The notes under the pieces are model-generated. The model did not search any database, had not been told where the DNA came from, and saw only the letters and a list, made by a program, of their open reading frames with translations. Made by a program: the position numbers and the translations under genes. From contig BDGG01000002.1 in the NCBI GenBank assembly GCA_001949185.1, positions 8,409,414 to 8,473,413 of the forward strand: a DNA stretch of 64,000 nt. The letters are read 5' to 3'. The DNA comes from Ramazzottius varieornatus. Taxonomy: Eukaryota > Tardigrada > Eutardigrada > Parachela > Ramazzottiidae. Below are positions 12,667-24,499 of this stretch, piece after piece. Position 1 is the stretch's first letter. The number at the start of each line of letters is the position of its first letter.

Positions 12667-14077
12667 ATGGGTAACACAGCGTCGGATCGGAAGAAGGAGC
12701 TGTATGCGCAGCATCATTCGCGTCGCGAGTCTCTGACCTCGACTCCAGGTACTCCACCCGCCACTTCCCGCAACAAACAACGATTGGTCATTCAGGAATC
12801 CTCTGAAGACCCTTCGGCTACCGATAGCCACACTTCTCACTTCGACGAAGGGAGCAGTGGGGTCAGCGCTGCTCGCTCCAGTGCCAGCGATGCATTCGGT
12901 CGCGGTGGACTGACGACAGGCTCGCGCATTGTCCGTCCCCGAGCTACGACCATCAGCCATCCACCCGATGATCATTCTTTGCTGGCTTCCAGTACTCCCA
13001 GCGAGAACGAAACAACCCATTTACCCACTGTCTTCCGCTACAAAGGCCAAGCCAAGCAGGTCAGCAGTATTAATAGTTCAGCTGATAAACCAAAAGCGTG
13101 GGCCACTTTGTAAAACGATCTTCTTGAGTTGTTTAAAAAGCTTCCACTCATTTATATTTATCTTGGCTGCTGTCGTTGTGTGGTATGATGGTGACGGTTA
13201 ATACTTACAAGGAGTATACCTCCAGTAATGCCGTGCTCATTTCGGGTTGACTTTTCAGGTATACATTGCGGGCAGCTTCAACAACTGGAAGACCAAGATT
13301 CCGCTTACCAAGTCACAAAGTGACTTTGTGACCATTTTGGACTTGCCGGAGGGAAAGCATGAATACAAGTTTTTCGTCGATGGTCAGTGGGTTCTCGACC
13401 CGGATCAGCAGCATAAGGAAGCCGACGGTGAATCTGCCACCCGCAACAACGTCGTGGAAGTCAGCCGATCGGACTTTGAGGTATAAACTCTTCGATTCGT
13501 AAATTGACAGATGGGCAAACGAAACGTACAAGATCGTGGGCTGAAGTAGCGCACTTTTCCGTCCAGAAACAGAGTCGACGAGAACTGGTTCAGATCGCTC
13601 TCGACAGTGGCGCACGCTTCCAGCCAGCAACACTGTAAAAGTGCGTCACTTGATACAGCGATCTCATAACGTTTCCTTTGCCGACCTTTCAAAGTATTGA
13701 ATAAGTCGCCAGGCCAAGCCAACTTATGTCGACAGGTTTTTGATGCGCTGGCCATGGACTCTTCGGTTACCGACTCGAAAGGCTCGCTGACGTCGACCTT
13801 TAGCTCCTCTCCACCGGGAACCTATGTGCAGGAGATTCCCAACAAGAAGCCCTACGAGTCGTCGACGGGGCCGCCCGTCCTGCCACCCCATCTGATGCAA
13901 GTCATCCTCAACCGCGACATCCCCGTCACCTACGAGCCGACGCTGCTACCGGAGCCCAACCACGTCATGCTCAACCACCTCTATGCCCTCTCCATCAAGG
14001 ACGGTGTCATGGTCCTCTCTGCCACTCATCGCTACCGCAAGAAATATGTCACCACCCTCATGTACAAACCCATCTAA
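12667..14077 (+). CDS. PRKAB: AMP-activated protein kinase beta subunit
   Basis: Three exons: 12667-13059, 13259-13480, 13736-14077; 318 aa, all phase 0. This is the scaffold of the AMPK heterotrimer, the cytosolic energy sensor. MGNTASD at the start is an N-myristoylation signal. A Ser-rich region follows (about residues 10-130). The glycogen-binding CBM48 module comes next, with GSFNNWKTKIPL, LPEGKHEYKFFVDGQWV and the two carbohydrate-contacting Trp. The alpha/gamma-binding C-terminal domain has SSSPPGTYVQEIP, LPPHLMQVILN, LLPEPNHVMLNHLYALSI and VLSATHRYRKKYVTT, ending YKPI. The N-terminal linker is longer than in vertebrates. One isoform is encoded here; nothing is missing. Confidence 0.97.
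13543..13652. repeat. Hairpin element, one full and one half unit (AMPK beta intron 2)
   Basis: Full unit 13604-13652 (CAGTGGCGCACGCTTCCAG...GTGCGTCACTTG). A half unit at 13543-13570 (AAGTAGCGCACTTTTCCG) lacks its right arm. Confidence 0.85.
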
Positions 14078-14346
14078 AGTTGTCTCGACTTTTATCCGGC
14101 ATTTTAACGCTTGAAACTTTATTTCGCCACAGACTGTTTTCTGTACTTTTCTTGTGCTGTACTCGTACTGGTAAATGGACATATTTTCAGCTGATGTCGT
14201 CTTGACGAAACGATTGAATGCCATACTATAATGCTTGGCTAAGTGACCATCTAACAGCGGTAGGGGAGCTACCCGCCAGAATTACAAGTAAAGGTGCTGC
14301 TGATGACTGCATCGGGAGAGGCAACCGTGGGCTTTGTCAGACAAGA

Positions 14347-16332
14347 TTAAAAACTATAACTGCCATGACCACTGTGCGCAGCATGGTCCGTGGTGGCCAA
14401 TTTGGGCTTGCAAACTACGGTCTGCGCTCTGATCCGTTCGCGTGGAGCCAGCGCACTGACTTGTTGGCGGTTCGCAGTGCTGACTCGGTCGCGCTGGGAG
14501 ATACTGAGGCGCTGGCGATGAGAAGTCCGCCGACCAAGTGTACAGGTCGTTATCGATCGGCCAGCGGAACTTTTGGGGACAAGGCGAAGACGGCGAGAAT
14601 GATAAGAGCCGAGGGCGGCGCTGACCAGCTGGAACAGAGCTTGGCGGTAACGTGAATTCTTGAAGGCGTATACTGGAGAAAGGAGAAAAAAGGTCAGCTG
14701 GTGGCACTGGCGGATAGTGCTGTACGTCCATGGCCATACTTATCGGGTTGTAGGCGGCGGATGTTTTAGCGAAGATGGCGGGGAGGTGACAGACTAGCGG
14801 AGTGTAATAAGAGTGCGCTCCCGACACACCCAGGAGGGAGGAAATGGTATAGGGTGTCCATGCTAGGGCCCAGCCGCAGATGACGAGAAGGATGATTTTG
14901 GCCGACTGAACTTGTTGTTCCCTCCGCTTGTTCCCACTGGATATCGATGAAGGGGCCTGTAGGGATTCCAGCAACGGCTCTCGTGGGACTATTACACATA
15001 AGATACGCAGATAGGCCGTGATGATGACGGCAAGCGGCACAAAGTAAGCACCGACGCACCTGCTCACATAAGGCGTATATATATAACAACTCAGCCTACG
15101 ACAAACTGTCTCTTTCCATTGAGGAGACTGTATTGATACTGCGAGCAACGGTGGTGCGCCAGTTTGACTTACATGGCCGCTATGTACAATCTGGTGGCAA
15201 AACTTGAGTCCAGAACGTCGAAAGAACATGTTGTCAAATATCCTTCCGGAACCTAAGTCAAAACATCATTAGGTGCACTGTGATGGCGGAAACCCCAACC
15301 CTGGAAGACATGACAGCACTTACGTATGGCGCGAAGCCGGGAGACAGTGGAATGACTGCCCAGAATAAGCTGAAATCATACCCAAGTGGCTAATTGACAC
15401 ATATAGGCGCTATATCCATGCCGCTTCTCCTCATCATCAGGACTTGATGCGCTGCTCACCTGTAGACCCAGACGAAGGACAGCATGAAGTATATTCGCTT
15501 ATGGCCAGCGGCAACTTTCCCTCTGGTGCACTCGAAGGGCTGGCTGTAACATCATGGAGATCATTATTCACCTTATTATTCTTCCTTTGGCAAACGGCTT
15601 TGCCAGTTGGCCATAACGGTGGTATTATTAGAACAAAACTGACCAGATGACAAAGCAGCGGTCGACGGCCATAGCTGCTGGACAAAGAAATAGGCTGTAC
15701 GCTGTACTTAAAGTATCTGGGTTTTCCTATATGGTGTTGGACGACCTCAGGAAGGTCAGCGGGTTCATGACGTACAATGGAGTACCTGTTATGGTCATCA
15801 GGGAGGCCGTTCCGAATAAAGCTCCGGCGAATCCGTACATTTGGCAGCCTGTTGGATATTTCCATCATTATGACGCGGAGGCAACAGTGGGCAAAGCAAC
15901 ATTGTCATACATACCATTGTAGCCGAAAAGCCAGCGGAATTTGAAACTGCTGGCGGCGTACATCGGCGTCAGTATGGATGCCATTGTCAGATCACAGATG
16001 GCCAGATTGATGACCAAAGCGTTGGATTTGCTCTTGAGACTTTTCGTCCTGGAAGCAAAAAGATAGATACGCTGGCCTTGCCATATGTCAAGGACGGTGG
16101 GGACTTACGCCAGAAAGATGTGTATAACCAAGCTGTTGCCGAAAATAGCGGCGATACCCACCACTAGAATCAGCGAGCCCGACAATATGTGGAAGGTATC
16201 CGATGCTTGTTCGTAGTCCAGCCAGTGAGGATGCACCAGCTGGGCAAACGAGTCATTGTCCCACTGTTGCACCAGGTTCTTCAGTAGACGCGGGTTGGAC
16301 CATCCACCAAGATTATGGCTCATGCCGGCCAT
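14347..16332 (-). CDS. Rhabdomeric-type opsin (photoreceptor GPCR)
   Basis: Nine exons: 16332-16109, 16048-15915, 15848-15786, 15677-15644, 15543-15460, 15369-15324, 15252-15173, 15059-14740, 14672-14347; 436 aa, phases join at every junction. Retinal-binding light receptor. Seen: N-terminal VHPHWLDYE (typical of r-opsins), TM1 with IFGNSLVIHIFL, TM2 NALVINLAICDL, TM3 starting GCQMYGF with the disulfide Cys, extracellular loop 2 APYVPEGYLTTCSFD with its partner Cys, TM6 CGWALAWTPYTIS, TM7 PAIFAKTSAAYNPIIYAFKNSRYR with the Schiff-base Lys and NPxxY. The tail is long and Arg/Ser-rich. Odd points: the E/DRY motif reads DRC, and exon 4 is only 34 nt. The r-opsin class is inferred from motifs; a ciliary type is less likely. 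Confidence 0.9.
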
Positions 16333-18202
16333 CTTTGCAAATCTTCATAAATTCTTCCAACATTAAAGGCCGTGCCGCTAGCTTCTGTCGCTTCGTCAGC
16401 TTTTTGTAAGCTGTACATGTTGCCGAATGTGAGGTCGCTCGATCCCCAATGGAAAGTAACGTAACGTAACGTTGATCCCTGTAAATGCCCATTATCCTGT
16501 TTCACAAAGTTGTCGTGCACATCCAGTGGTAATTCCTCGGTTTCCGGTTTCCTGAACATCACGACGATGTTATGGCACATGTTGAGATGCTTCCTGGGAT
16601 TGGATGTAACTGTACCCCCTAGTTTAGTATGCGGGCATCGTACATACAGTCTGACGGTCAAAAGCTCAGCCTTCCTGACATTGTTTCAGGTACACGTAAG
16701 TGGAAGGCCATCTTTTGCGGTGAAGACGCCTAGTCCGGGGTTGTGGTCGCAAGATACACTTACCTAGAATCAACATCCAGATCAAATCTGAGAGCAACAC
16801 ACCCTTTTTGGGGAATTGAGCGGACGATTGCAGAAACTTCATAGAAAAGCTTTTGCGGTTGGCATTGCCTGGTCGAGCCCGCTAAAGGCTAAACCGGCTT
16901 ACGGTGTCCACTGTCCACTCGACCTTAATTACAGTATTTGACAGCATATCATGCTTCTCTCTTTGTCATTTCCAATTGCTGAAAAGTCAATGCGCTGCTT
17001 TGTTTCCGTGGATGCTGTTACAGTCCGCTCGCTCGAAATGCAGGACCTGATTTGACGGTTTCAAACGTAGGAAACAAGTAACTTTCCCGAGACTGCTCGC
17101 CGTACTTTGGCACCGCTGATCGGCGGGGAATCGATTATTACTTGATCACACCAGCAGTAGCACATTGTAACCTTGTCTTACACCCCGCCCAAGCCAACTC
17201 GCTACCACCTGGCATTTCGACGAGGAAAAATTCAGAATGCTACATTCCCGTTCGTGCTTGCCGTTTCTCCATACATTTTTTCAAGCTGCTTCGACTGAGC
17301 TATGATTCGTTCAGTTACGGTGACAAGCTGATTGCAAAACTTGACTACAATGACTTCCGGTGGGGAAGACATACCGCCAAGGGTAAAACGCAGTCTGCAA
17401 AATTCCATGCTTGAGTTTTTATCCTGACATTGATGTAAATGTACATATAACTATTCTGATAGCCGAAAAGAATTGAGAAGGACCAGAAAAGGTCCAAGCG
17501 AGTTTGAAAAACGATTTAAAACCGTCGAATGGGACCGTTTTGCTGGGGAAACTCGTTTTCGAAAAAATGTCTGACCGTTTTCCAGAACGGTTGATTTGCG
17601 GTTCCAGCCACTTTTCCTTTAGTTCAATGTTTGTATTGATTGTTTTTGGTGACCGTACCGCGGGATGCCAACGAAAAACTGAGAAACAATTTTTGGAAAA
17701 CGGACCCGAAAATGACAAACGTTGGTGCTTTTTTCACTCAGCACCTCCCCGAGGTTAACGTCGATCATGAATTTCTGTAAGCAGACTTTTTACCAATAAT
17801 TTTCCGAGAGGCAGCAAAGAGAGTGCTAAACCAGGGAAAATTGATTTCGAAGTGGAAAACTAGTCGAGTCGAGCTGGCCTTGGAGAAATGAGTGGTAGCA
17901 AGTTGGCTTGGGCGGGCTGTATGTATTTTCGGCCTGGCGCTTGGCACGTTCCATCGTGAACATATGGCAGGCATCAAGCTGAAAACGTTCAATCAGGTCC
18001 TACATTTCGAGCGAGCGGACTGTACTTGTGTAACAAAAGTAGAAGCTCCCTGCAGTTTCGCCTTGGACGTTCTCACGAGTCGTATGACGGATCGGTGGCG
18101 CGCTTCGAGACGGATCATTCAAGTGTCAGGTGCAGAAGTATGACAGGACTTGTTTCAGGTCTGAAACGTGCATAACTGAACTGATTTCGGAGGTTTTGGT
18201 GT
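16333..18202. other. Intergenic region with a DNA-transposon remnant
   Basis: No convincing gene. A short open frame on the minus strand just upstream of the opsin (16661-16320) has no recognisable family and may be opsin leader sequence. The inverted-repeat element at 17181-17919 fills much of the rest. Confidence 0.5.
17181..17919. mobile_element. Non-autonomous DNA transposon (MITE-like), TA-flanked
   Basis: Inverted ends CASCCCGCCCAAGCCAACTY followed by GCTACCAC are present at 17181 and, inverted, at 17919. TA lies directly outside on both sides (17179-17180 and 17920-17921), as expected for a Tc1/mariner-type target duplication. It is 739 bp and carries no transposase frame. A second, shorter copy lies at 24192. 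Confidence 0.7.
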
Positions 18203-18523
18203 ATGGATTTTATCGAGGCAGGAACGCTACTACCCAAACTTCGAACTTGCTTTACGAGCATTTCAGCTAGCAATAGTTCGTATGCCAATTGGGCCGCCGA
18301 TACCTACTTGCTGTTTGTGGTAACCGCAGGTGATGTGGACGGACTGACCTGCTGGAAGTGTTGGCCGATGGTGAAGGACGGCAAGTACCTTGAGAAATCA
18401 CAGGAAAGATGTCGCACAACCGCATTTGACGGTCTAAATATTACCGTCACACTGTGTCGGGATGGCAATAATGCTTCTTGTTTCTTGTACTGGGACTCGT
18501 GTGCGTATCGTTCTGCTGCTTAG
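18203..18523 (+). CDS. Possible small secreted Cys-rich protein (fragment or exon)
   Basis: An open frame ending at TAG 18523. The C-terminal part has LTCWKCWPM, then three more cysteines before a final CAY, preceded by a hydrophobic LLFVVTAGDVDG stretch that could be a signal-peptide tail. Six cysteines and one N-glycosylation site (NITV) suggest a small extracellular domain, loosely Ly6/three-finger-like in spacing. A splice acceptor (CCGCAG) sits at the start of the GDVDG codons, so the true upstream exon may lie elsewhere. I do not recognise the family. Confidence 0.3.
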   Translation: MDFIEAGTLLPKLRTCFTSISASNSSYANWAADTYLLFVVTAGDVDGLTCWKCWPMVKDGKYLEKSQERCRTTAFDGLNITVTLCRDGNNASCFLYWDSCAYRSAA

Positions 18524-19425
18524 GTCGTTAGTTTTAATCCTTCTGTCGCTAGATATACGATAGTTTTGACAGGCGTCTCTCCATCGGGTGAATGCCTCTT
18601 GACGTTTTGCATTTTACACTTCAGGTTTAGCGTGAAAGTCCCAGCTACAAAGGCGAAAGCCGCTGTGGCCAATCCAGCTGCTTTTGCCGACGAAATCTAC
18701 GCAATGCTGCTGCCAAGATGTTAAGCTACGCTGGTTCACCCATTGTGCTTTGCATCTCCACAGTCTTTTCATAACAAATCGTTCTTCAAAATCTTTCCAT
18801 GATCGCAGATGAAATTTGTTCGCGTCAAACAAGTTTCCGCAAAATGACACCGCAGCTACGTGCTACCAGTATGGTCAACCCACACTGGTGCTACCGTAGA
18901 CGTAACTAGTTAAGTGGAAAATACCGGCAGATAACTGTTGTGTATGTGAAGTAAAGTTGGCACGGTATTACGTGCTGAATGACATAAATCGAGCTTAACG
19001 AATTTGCCTCGTAATTTTTGCGATTATTATGGCGGTATCCGCTGCGTCTACCCACCAAACTTTTGTTCCGGAAATTAGAAAAGCCATCTTCTAAATCCAG
19101 AGCTTTCAACAGATTTGAGAAGGAGATGAAGCAGCGATCTTTCAGAGTTTATTTTGGGATGAGAAAAAGCCCGTCCAATGTTAAAAAGTCCACACTTGTG
19201 TGAGGAGGCATACGATGAAGAAGCAAGGTAGCGTTGAGGGTGATACTCAAACTTTTCGTATTGCCGAAATTATAACCCTTGTGGGGCGAAAATCGTCGTG
19301 CCCGAATTATGTCGTTATGAAATCAGTCAACACCATGTCCGGCTCTTGAAATGCAAAAACCATGAGGCATGTCAGATCTACAGGGCAGCACGGAAGCACC
19401 CAGATAAGTTGTTGAGTGAGTGTGC
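18524..19425. other. Intergenic, 3' flank of ornithine decarboxylase
   Basis: Nothing supported: no conserved frame, no hairpin element and no inverted repeat noticed. Confidence 0.5.
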
Positions 19426-21398
19426 TCAGGTGCATTTTGTTTTGCGCTTGAAGACACCAGCTCTCAGCACACTTCTCTCGTTGACAATGTACTGATCCCG
19501 TAAAAAAGCCCCGGCTCTGAGTAGGCTTCGCTCGTTGACAATATAGCGCTCGTCCAGCGGCAAGCCATCGTTGGAGGCGGCAGCGGGACCCGCCAGCGCT
19601 GCCAATGGTTTTGAGGTAGGTCGAACTTGAGCAAAGTCTTGCTGTGCGGCAACATAGACCATGGTCGGACGGGCGAAACCATTGAAGCCCGAGGAAGCCG
19701 AGTTGGTGTAGGCACCCATGTCCTCCAGGTACAGCCAGTGGCCAATGTCCATTTGCGGCAGGTAATAGCTGGCTGTGATGCAGTCGAGTCCGTCGCACGT
19801 CGGTCCCCACAGGCTGGCGCAGTGGAGGGTGGCAGACAGGCCGGCTTGCGGCGGCACCTTCAGCTCGATGACGGCCTTGTCCTTCTCCATGCAGTTGAAG
19901 GAGCCGTAGACGCCGTCGTTGACGTAGTACATGAACTCGGGTCCCTCCACGTTTAGAGCTCGCTAAAGTACAACAACAGTGGGCTGACTTTGATGCTTAA
20001 GGTCTGGCGCAGTGTGAAAGGGGAAGCCTTGCTCACCTGCTCGGCTTCGATCACGCGCTTGGCCGTGATGTTCAAGCACAAAGTCATGGCCGACGCCACG
20101 AAAAAGCGCCCCGGCTCGGCGATGAGGCGCACACCGCATCCCGGCGGGAAGTGCTTGTCCAAAGCTGGCTTAACTTCATCCACCACCTACAGTATATAAA
20201 CCCTTTGACAAGGCTGCAATCAGTCAAGCCACAGACCAAAATCGTATCAAGTTCCAAAACATGCCAAAAGTGTTGAAGCTATTTTTCCTCAAATTGCAAG
20301 GCAGTGGGGTCAGCACTGTAAAGTCCCTCCATTTGGTTAGACTCAACCTGTGTTACCTGTTGGAAATTGATGGGGTCGCCTTTGTGGCCGGGATATCCGC
20401 CACCGAGATCCAAGACCTTTAGCTTCATGCCCAGCGTCTCGGCATGGTCGAAGACTTCTCGGGACCAAGCGATGGCTTGGGCATAGGCCGCTGGGTTGGC
20501 GCAGACACTGCCGACATGGAAGCTGACTCCGATGACATTCAAGGCCAAGTCTTGCGCTATGGCCAGCAGACGCTTGGCCTCCGGCAGGTGCGCACCGAAC
20601 TTGCAGCCCAAGTTGACCACGGCCATGGGGTCGTCAGCGCGGATGCGCAACAAGAGCTGGGCAGCGGGGTACAGCCGCTTGATCTTGTGCAGCTCCGGTT
20701 CATTGTCGAAGGTGGTCAGCTTCACCTGCTGTTGGGCCGCATAGATGATGTGCGACTTGGGTTTGCAGGTGTGGGCAAAGACGATGCGGTCCGGGCAGAC
20801 GCCCAGCCTCAGTACGCTGGCTATCTCTTCCTTGCTGGCACAGTCGAAACCGATGCCCATGTTGGCCAGCGTCTGTAGAATGCCCATGTCCGGGTTGCAT
20901 TTGATTGCTGCAGGAATAAAGCCAAGGGTCAGAAATCCACCGTACTGTGCAACAAATTTTGCACTAGAAAATGTTAGAGAGCTGGGCGAATCGGTGAAGC
21001 AGATCGTTAGCCTAAGTGGCGCACGTTAAGGGTAATATTAGCTGACGGCCTGCGCCACTCGTCAAAACGATTTTATCGCAATTCATTTGCCCATCTTCGT
21101 TTCGGTCCAAGTCGACACTGGGGAAAAAACCATAGGTACCGTAGAATGGCTCCACACGGGGTAATTTCTCCCGCCACAAATGGCACTTGCGGATGACATC
21201 GCCCAAGTCGACGATATTGAAGGCGTCGTCGATGCCGAGGGAATCCGAGTACTGGATGTACTGATCGACGCATCGTTCAATGCTGGTGTTGGCTGGATCG
21301 AAGGTGTGAACGGTCAGCGCTACCTCGCCAGCCAAGAGGGTTTCCTGGGCAAGGGGCGAGGTGAACATGCAGGTATCGACAGTCTCGTCCAGACGCAT
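19426..21398 (-). CDS. ODC1: Ornithine decarboxylase
   Basis: Four exons: 21398-21140, 20907-20357, 20186-20037, 19962-19426; 498 aa. A PLP enzyme that makes putrescine, the first step of polyamine synthesis; cytosolic homodimer. Seen: LPRVEPFYAIKCN with the PLP Lys (split by intron 1), FDCASK, GVSFHVGS with the PLP-stacking His, LDLGGGYPG, IAEPGRFF, YYVNDGVYGSFNC, WGPTCDGLD with the catalytic Cys, and a GAYT/NGF dimer region. All catalytic residues are present, which argues against an antizyme-inhibitor paralogue. The C-terminus ends with a direct repeat of YIVNERSxLRAG (two copies 16 residues apart) in place of the usual ODC tail. A hairpin element sits in intron 1. Confidence 0.95.
21012..21062. 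repeat. Hairpin element, one unit (ODC intron 1)
   Basis: AAGTGGCGCACG left arm and TGCGCCACTCG right arm. The centre is diverged (GTTAAGGGTAATATTAGC). Confidence 0.85.
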
Positions 21399-22310
21399 TG
21401 CGGATTAAAGGTGGCGGTAGCTAGTGCAGACAGTGCAAAACAAATGGCTGACAACTGAGCCTTCTGCCGAATTTTGTGCAATCGCACCGTTTTAGTCACG
21501 CAGTAACAACAAAGAGGAAGGGATTAACTGTCTTGATCAAAGCGGACGGTGAGGAAACGACTGCTAATCCAAACACAGTCGGCAGGAAGCGCTCAGAAAC
21601 TGCCAAGTTTTTCAGTGCAATACTGCCTGATGGTCGTTGTGGTCGACGAGCTGTCTTTATGCCGAATGGTACCTTAGACTTTCCATCTGGCAAGTTTGTT
21701 TTCCTGCTAGCGCAACTTTGACTGCCTTTAACCAATAATTGAACTGGCAAGTACCGCATAATATTCAGTATGAAAAGCTTGTTTTGGTTTTTGTTGTAGA
21801 CAATAGGAAACGAAGAGAGGCTGAAAACGGTACCACGGGCGGCGCTACTTATGCCCGCCAGCTTTAATTGATCCACTTCCTGCTTCTAACGTTCTGATAT
21901 TGAGGTTTGACACGACTGAGATATTCCCCGACGGTCAAGGGAAGAATACTCGTCTGCCATGGTTCGATGCTTCAACGTTTGATGTCTAGGCATCATCGGC
22001 CAAACAACTGTAGTGCACAATGGGCGCTAAGCTAAGAATCCTTCCCAGTTCTCCCAAGTGCAGCGCTTTTGATCTTCAGCGCCAGGTCCGCTGGCTTTGC
22101 TCCTTATCCTTAGCTCCCACCGGGACGGTGGAAAAGCAAAGTGGCCGCGGGTACTGGAAATGCCTACTACACCTGCTGCAATGGCCTTTTGACGCTGAAC
22201 TTTTTCTGGCCAACGTTTGCCTTGGGGGCTAACGTCTCTCTGTTGAGTCGCGGTTGGCCCCCAAGGCAGCATGACGCAGTCATCCTCCAGCTCAGCGAGT
22301 ATTACCTGAC
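21399..22310. other. Divergent intergenic region, ODC / NNMT-like gene
   Basis: A 0.9-kb region between two divergent start codons, so it must hold both promoters. I see no clear TATA box, RNA gene or repeat. Confidence 0.45.
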
Positions 22311-24065
22311 ATGAGCAACGGTCTTTTCCAGCCGGCCAGACGATTTCGGAAGAATATGCTAGCAGCGTCATTGCTCTCGGTGCGGCCATCGTCGTCCGTT
22401 TTGGATGCTATAGTCGTGATTGTCATGACCACTAGTTTGAACAGCATGTCGGCCTCTCGTGATCGTCAGTATTACCTCCATGATTTCAACGCGCGCCTGT
22501 ACTTGGATCAGTTTTATGGGTCGACTAAGAACGGCCATACCACAATCACCAACGAGGCTTCCGGCTTCATCTTCTCCACGCTGAAAAGCTTCTTACAACG
22601 ATGCCCCAAAGGGGAAGGACGCCTGCTGGACATGGGCACAGGTCCATGCCTGGCTAACGTCATCCCGGCAGCGCGCTATTTCAACCACATTTACTGCGCG
22701 GACCTTTCCCCAAAAGCACGCCAAGAGGTAACTCGAAACTTATGCAAGTTGCTCTACCGCTTTATAAACAGTAGCGCACTTCTTTCTTTCGTAGTTGGAA
22801 AAATGGAGACTAGGAAGAGCTGATGCTTTCGACTGGACAACCTTCTTCAAGGTACAGTCTACAAAACCATTTGGGTAGCTGCGGCCCATTCCCAGTACAT
22901 TCAATTTTGCTTCCGAAGTAGCGTTTTTTGACTTGAAGTTGTTGGGAATACCAAGGGGCATCGTGCGGTAAGTTTGCCGTACCTCGCCGTGGTTCACAGT
23001 CTCCGAAAATGTTCGCCCTTCTGGGAAAACACTCTGGAAAATTTCAGGGGTAACCACTAACTGAAACGCCTTCCAGGGGGTTGGATGCCAAAACGACTAC
23101 CTACGCATTTTCATGCTACATGACGTCATCCTAACTTCAAATCTTTCTGAGTGAAAATTTCGAACCCCTTTAGATTTTTCCGACGTAGCCATCTGACCAC
23201 TGGTCAGACGGCCAAATGGACAACACCATCGTGATCCGCGATGTCTGCTCCGTAAGATAGCGTTGGCAGTTCAACTTTGCCCTTGGGGCTCAAAAATTAA
23301 AACTGGTTTCCTGAACAATTCGGTTGTACTGGGAATGGGCCGCAACTACTTATTTAAAGCTTGTCCAGGATTGGCGGGACGGGGACGGATCAGTTGAGCC
23401 AGACTGTCATCTCAAGTGGCGCGCAGTCGCAGTGTTTCTGGCTGCAACTGTGCGCCACTCGAAACGCGACAAGATTGTTTTCCCTAGTGGCGCACGTTGC
23501 CACTTTATCGGCTGGAAGTGCGCGGCACGTGGTACAGTAACCTGGTTGCAATCGTCGTCCATGTTCTAGTTCTTTTTGTGGGTGCAGCTGAAGATTATTG
23601 TTTCAGTTTTCAGCTGTGCTGGACCAAAAGGCCGACGAATGGATGACGTATGAGACAAACTTGCGCCAGTCCATAAGGGCCATCTGGCCATGCGACATGA
23701 CGGAGGACGACCCACTGTCGCCACAGAGCATCGCGCCGGTTGACGTGGTGACCGAGTCCTTCATGTTGGGCACGGTGGCCAACGATGCCGACGATCTGGT
23801 CAAGCTTGTCCATCGCCTTAGTCGCTACCTGAAGAGCGGAGGAACCATGGTTATAACGGAGAGCACCAACGCCTCCTTCTACCAACTTGACGGCAAGCTG
23901 CTGTACATCTGCCAGCTGAAAGAGAGCGACTACCTTTCGGCACTGGAGAAGAACGGCTTCGCGCAAATTGAGGTCGTTCGGGCCAGCGATGCCAACGTCA
24001 AGGACGATCAGCAGGTCAGCGATATTGGAGATGACATTATCATCAAAGCCATCAAGACAGGCTGA
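22311..24065 (+). CDS. NNMT/PNMT/TEMT-family SAM-dependent methyltransferase
   Basis: Three exons: 22311-22727, 22795-22851, 23607-24065; 310 aa, phase 0 junctions. The family methylates small amines (nicotinamide, phenylethanolamine, indolethylamine). Seen: YYLHDFNARLYLDQFY near the start, a family hallmark; motif I LLDMGTGPCLANVI and the acidic YCADLS strand that bind SAM; LEKWRLGRADAFDW; VDVVTESFMLGTVA (motif II region); and LKSGGTMVITE. Residues 1-45 precede the family domain and contain a hydrophobic stretch, so either an N-terminal anchor exists or translation starts at 22446 (MSASRDRQ). The substrate cannot be told from sequence. Confidence 0.88.
23412..23530. repeat. Hairpin elements, two units (NNMT-like intron 2)
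   Basis: Units 23412-23461 and 23484-23530, spaced 72 bp start to start, joined by the linker CGACAAGATTGTTTTCCC. This is the only intron over 100 bp in this gene. It also has a TGACGTCA octamer at 23121. Confidence 0.9.
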
Positions 24066-24191
24066 AATCGTTAACTCCCATATGATAACTCCCTTGGCGA
24101 TCTGGATCTGCACTATTCTAATCAGACCAAGACTATCTTCCGCATTTTCTTCCCTAATCATTCGCAGTACAAACGACACCGTTTTCTTCTA

Positions 24192-24307
24192 CACTCCGCC
24201 CAAGCCAACTCGCTACCACCTGGCATTTCGACAAGGAAAAATTCAGAATGCTATTGAAAAGCTGATTGAAAAACTTGACTACTATGACTTCCGGTGGGGA
24301 AGACATA
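24192..24307 (+). mobile_element. Short copy of the 17.2-kb TA-flanked element
   Basis: Starts CACTCCGCCCAAGCCAACTC directly after TA. It matches the first 70 and a later 45 bases of the 17,181 element, ending at ACTTCCGGTGGGGAAGACATA. About 80 bp between these segments is absent here, and no right inverted end was found. Confidence 0.65.
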
Positions 24308-24499
24308 CATGGGTACTTCACTGACAGTACAGACGTAAATACAGATAAAAATGCCGGCACAGTTCGATGTCTGGACCTGCAGATGGCGCTTTTTCTATGC
24401 GTGGCTGAAGATGCTGAGCAGTGGTTCGTGCGGTGGCGCTGCGTACGCTTGAATTAATCAAGATGCTATGACAAGGGCTTATTGAGGTCCCTGAAAGGT

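Noticed and set aside
15437-15868. NRYSIVR reading in the opsin region, which looks like the DRY motif of an opsin in another frame
   Set aside because: It lies in the intron after exon 3. The exon at 15677-15644 gives AAMAVDRCFVI in the correct frame and joins both neighbours exactly, so the NRY reading is chance.
9640-21721. Many open frames on the strand opposite ODC, TRMT10C and AMPK beta
   Set aside because: They overlap spliced exons of recognised genes on the other strand and share no family features.
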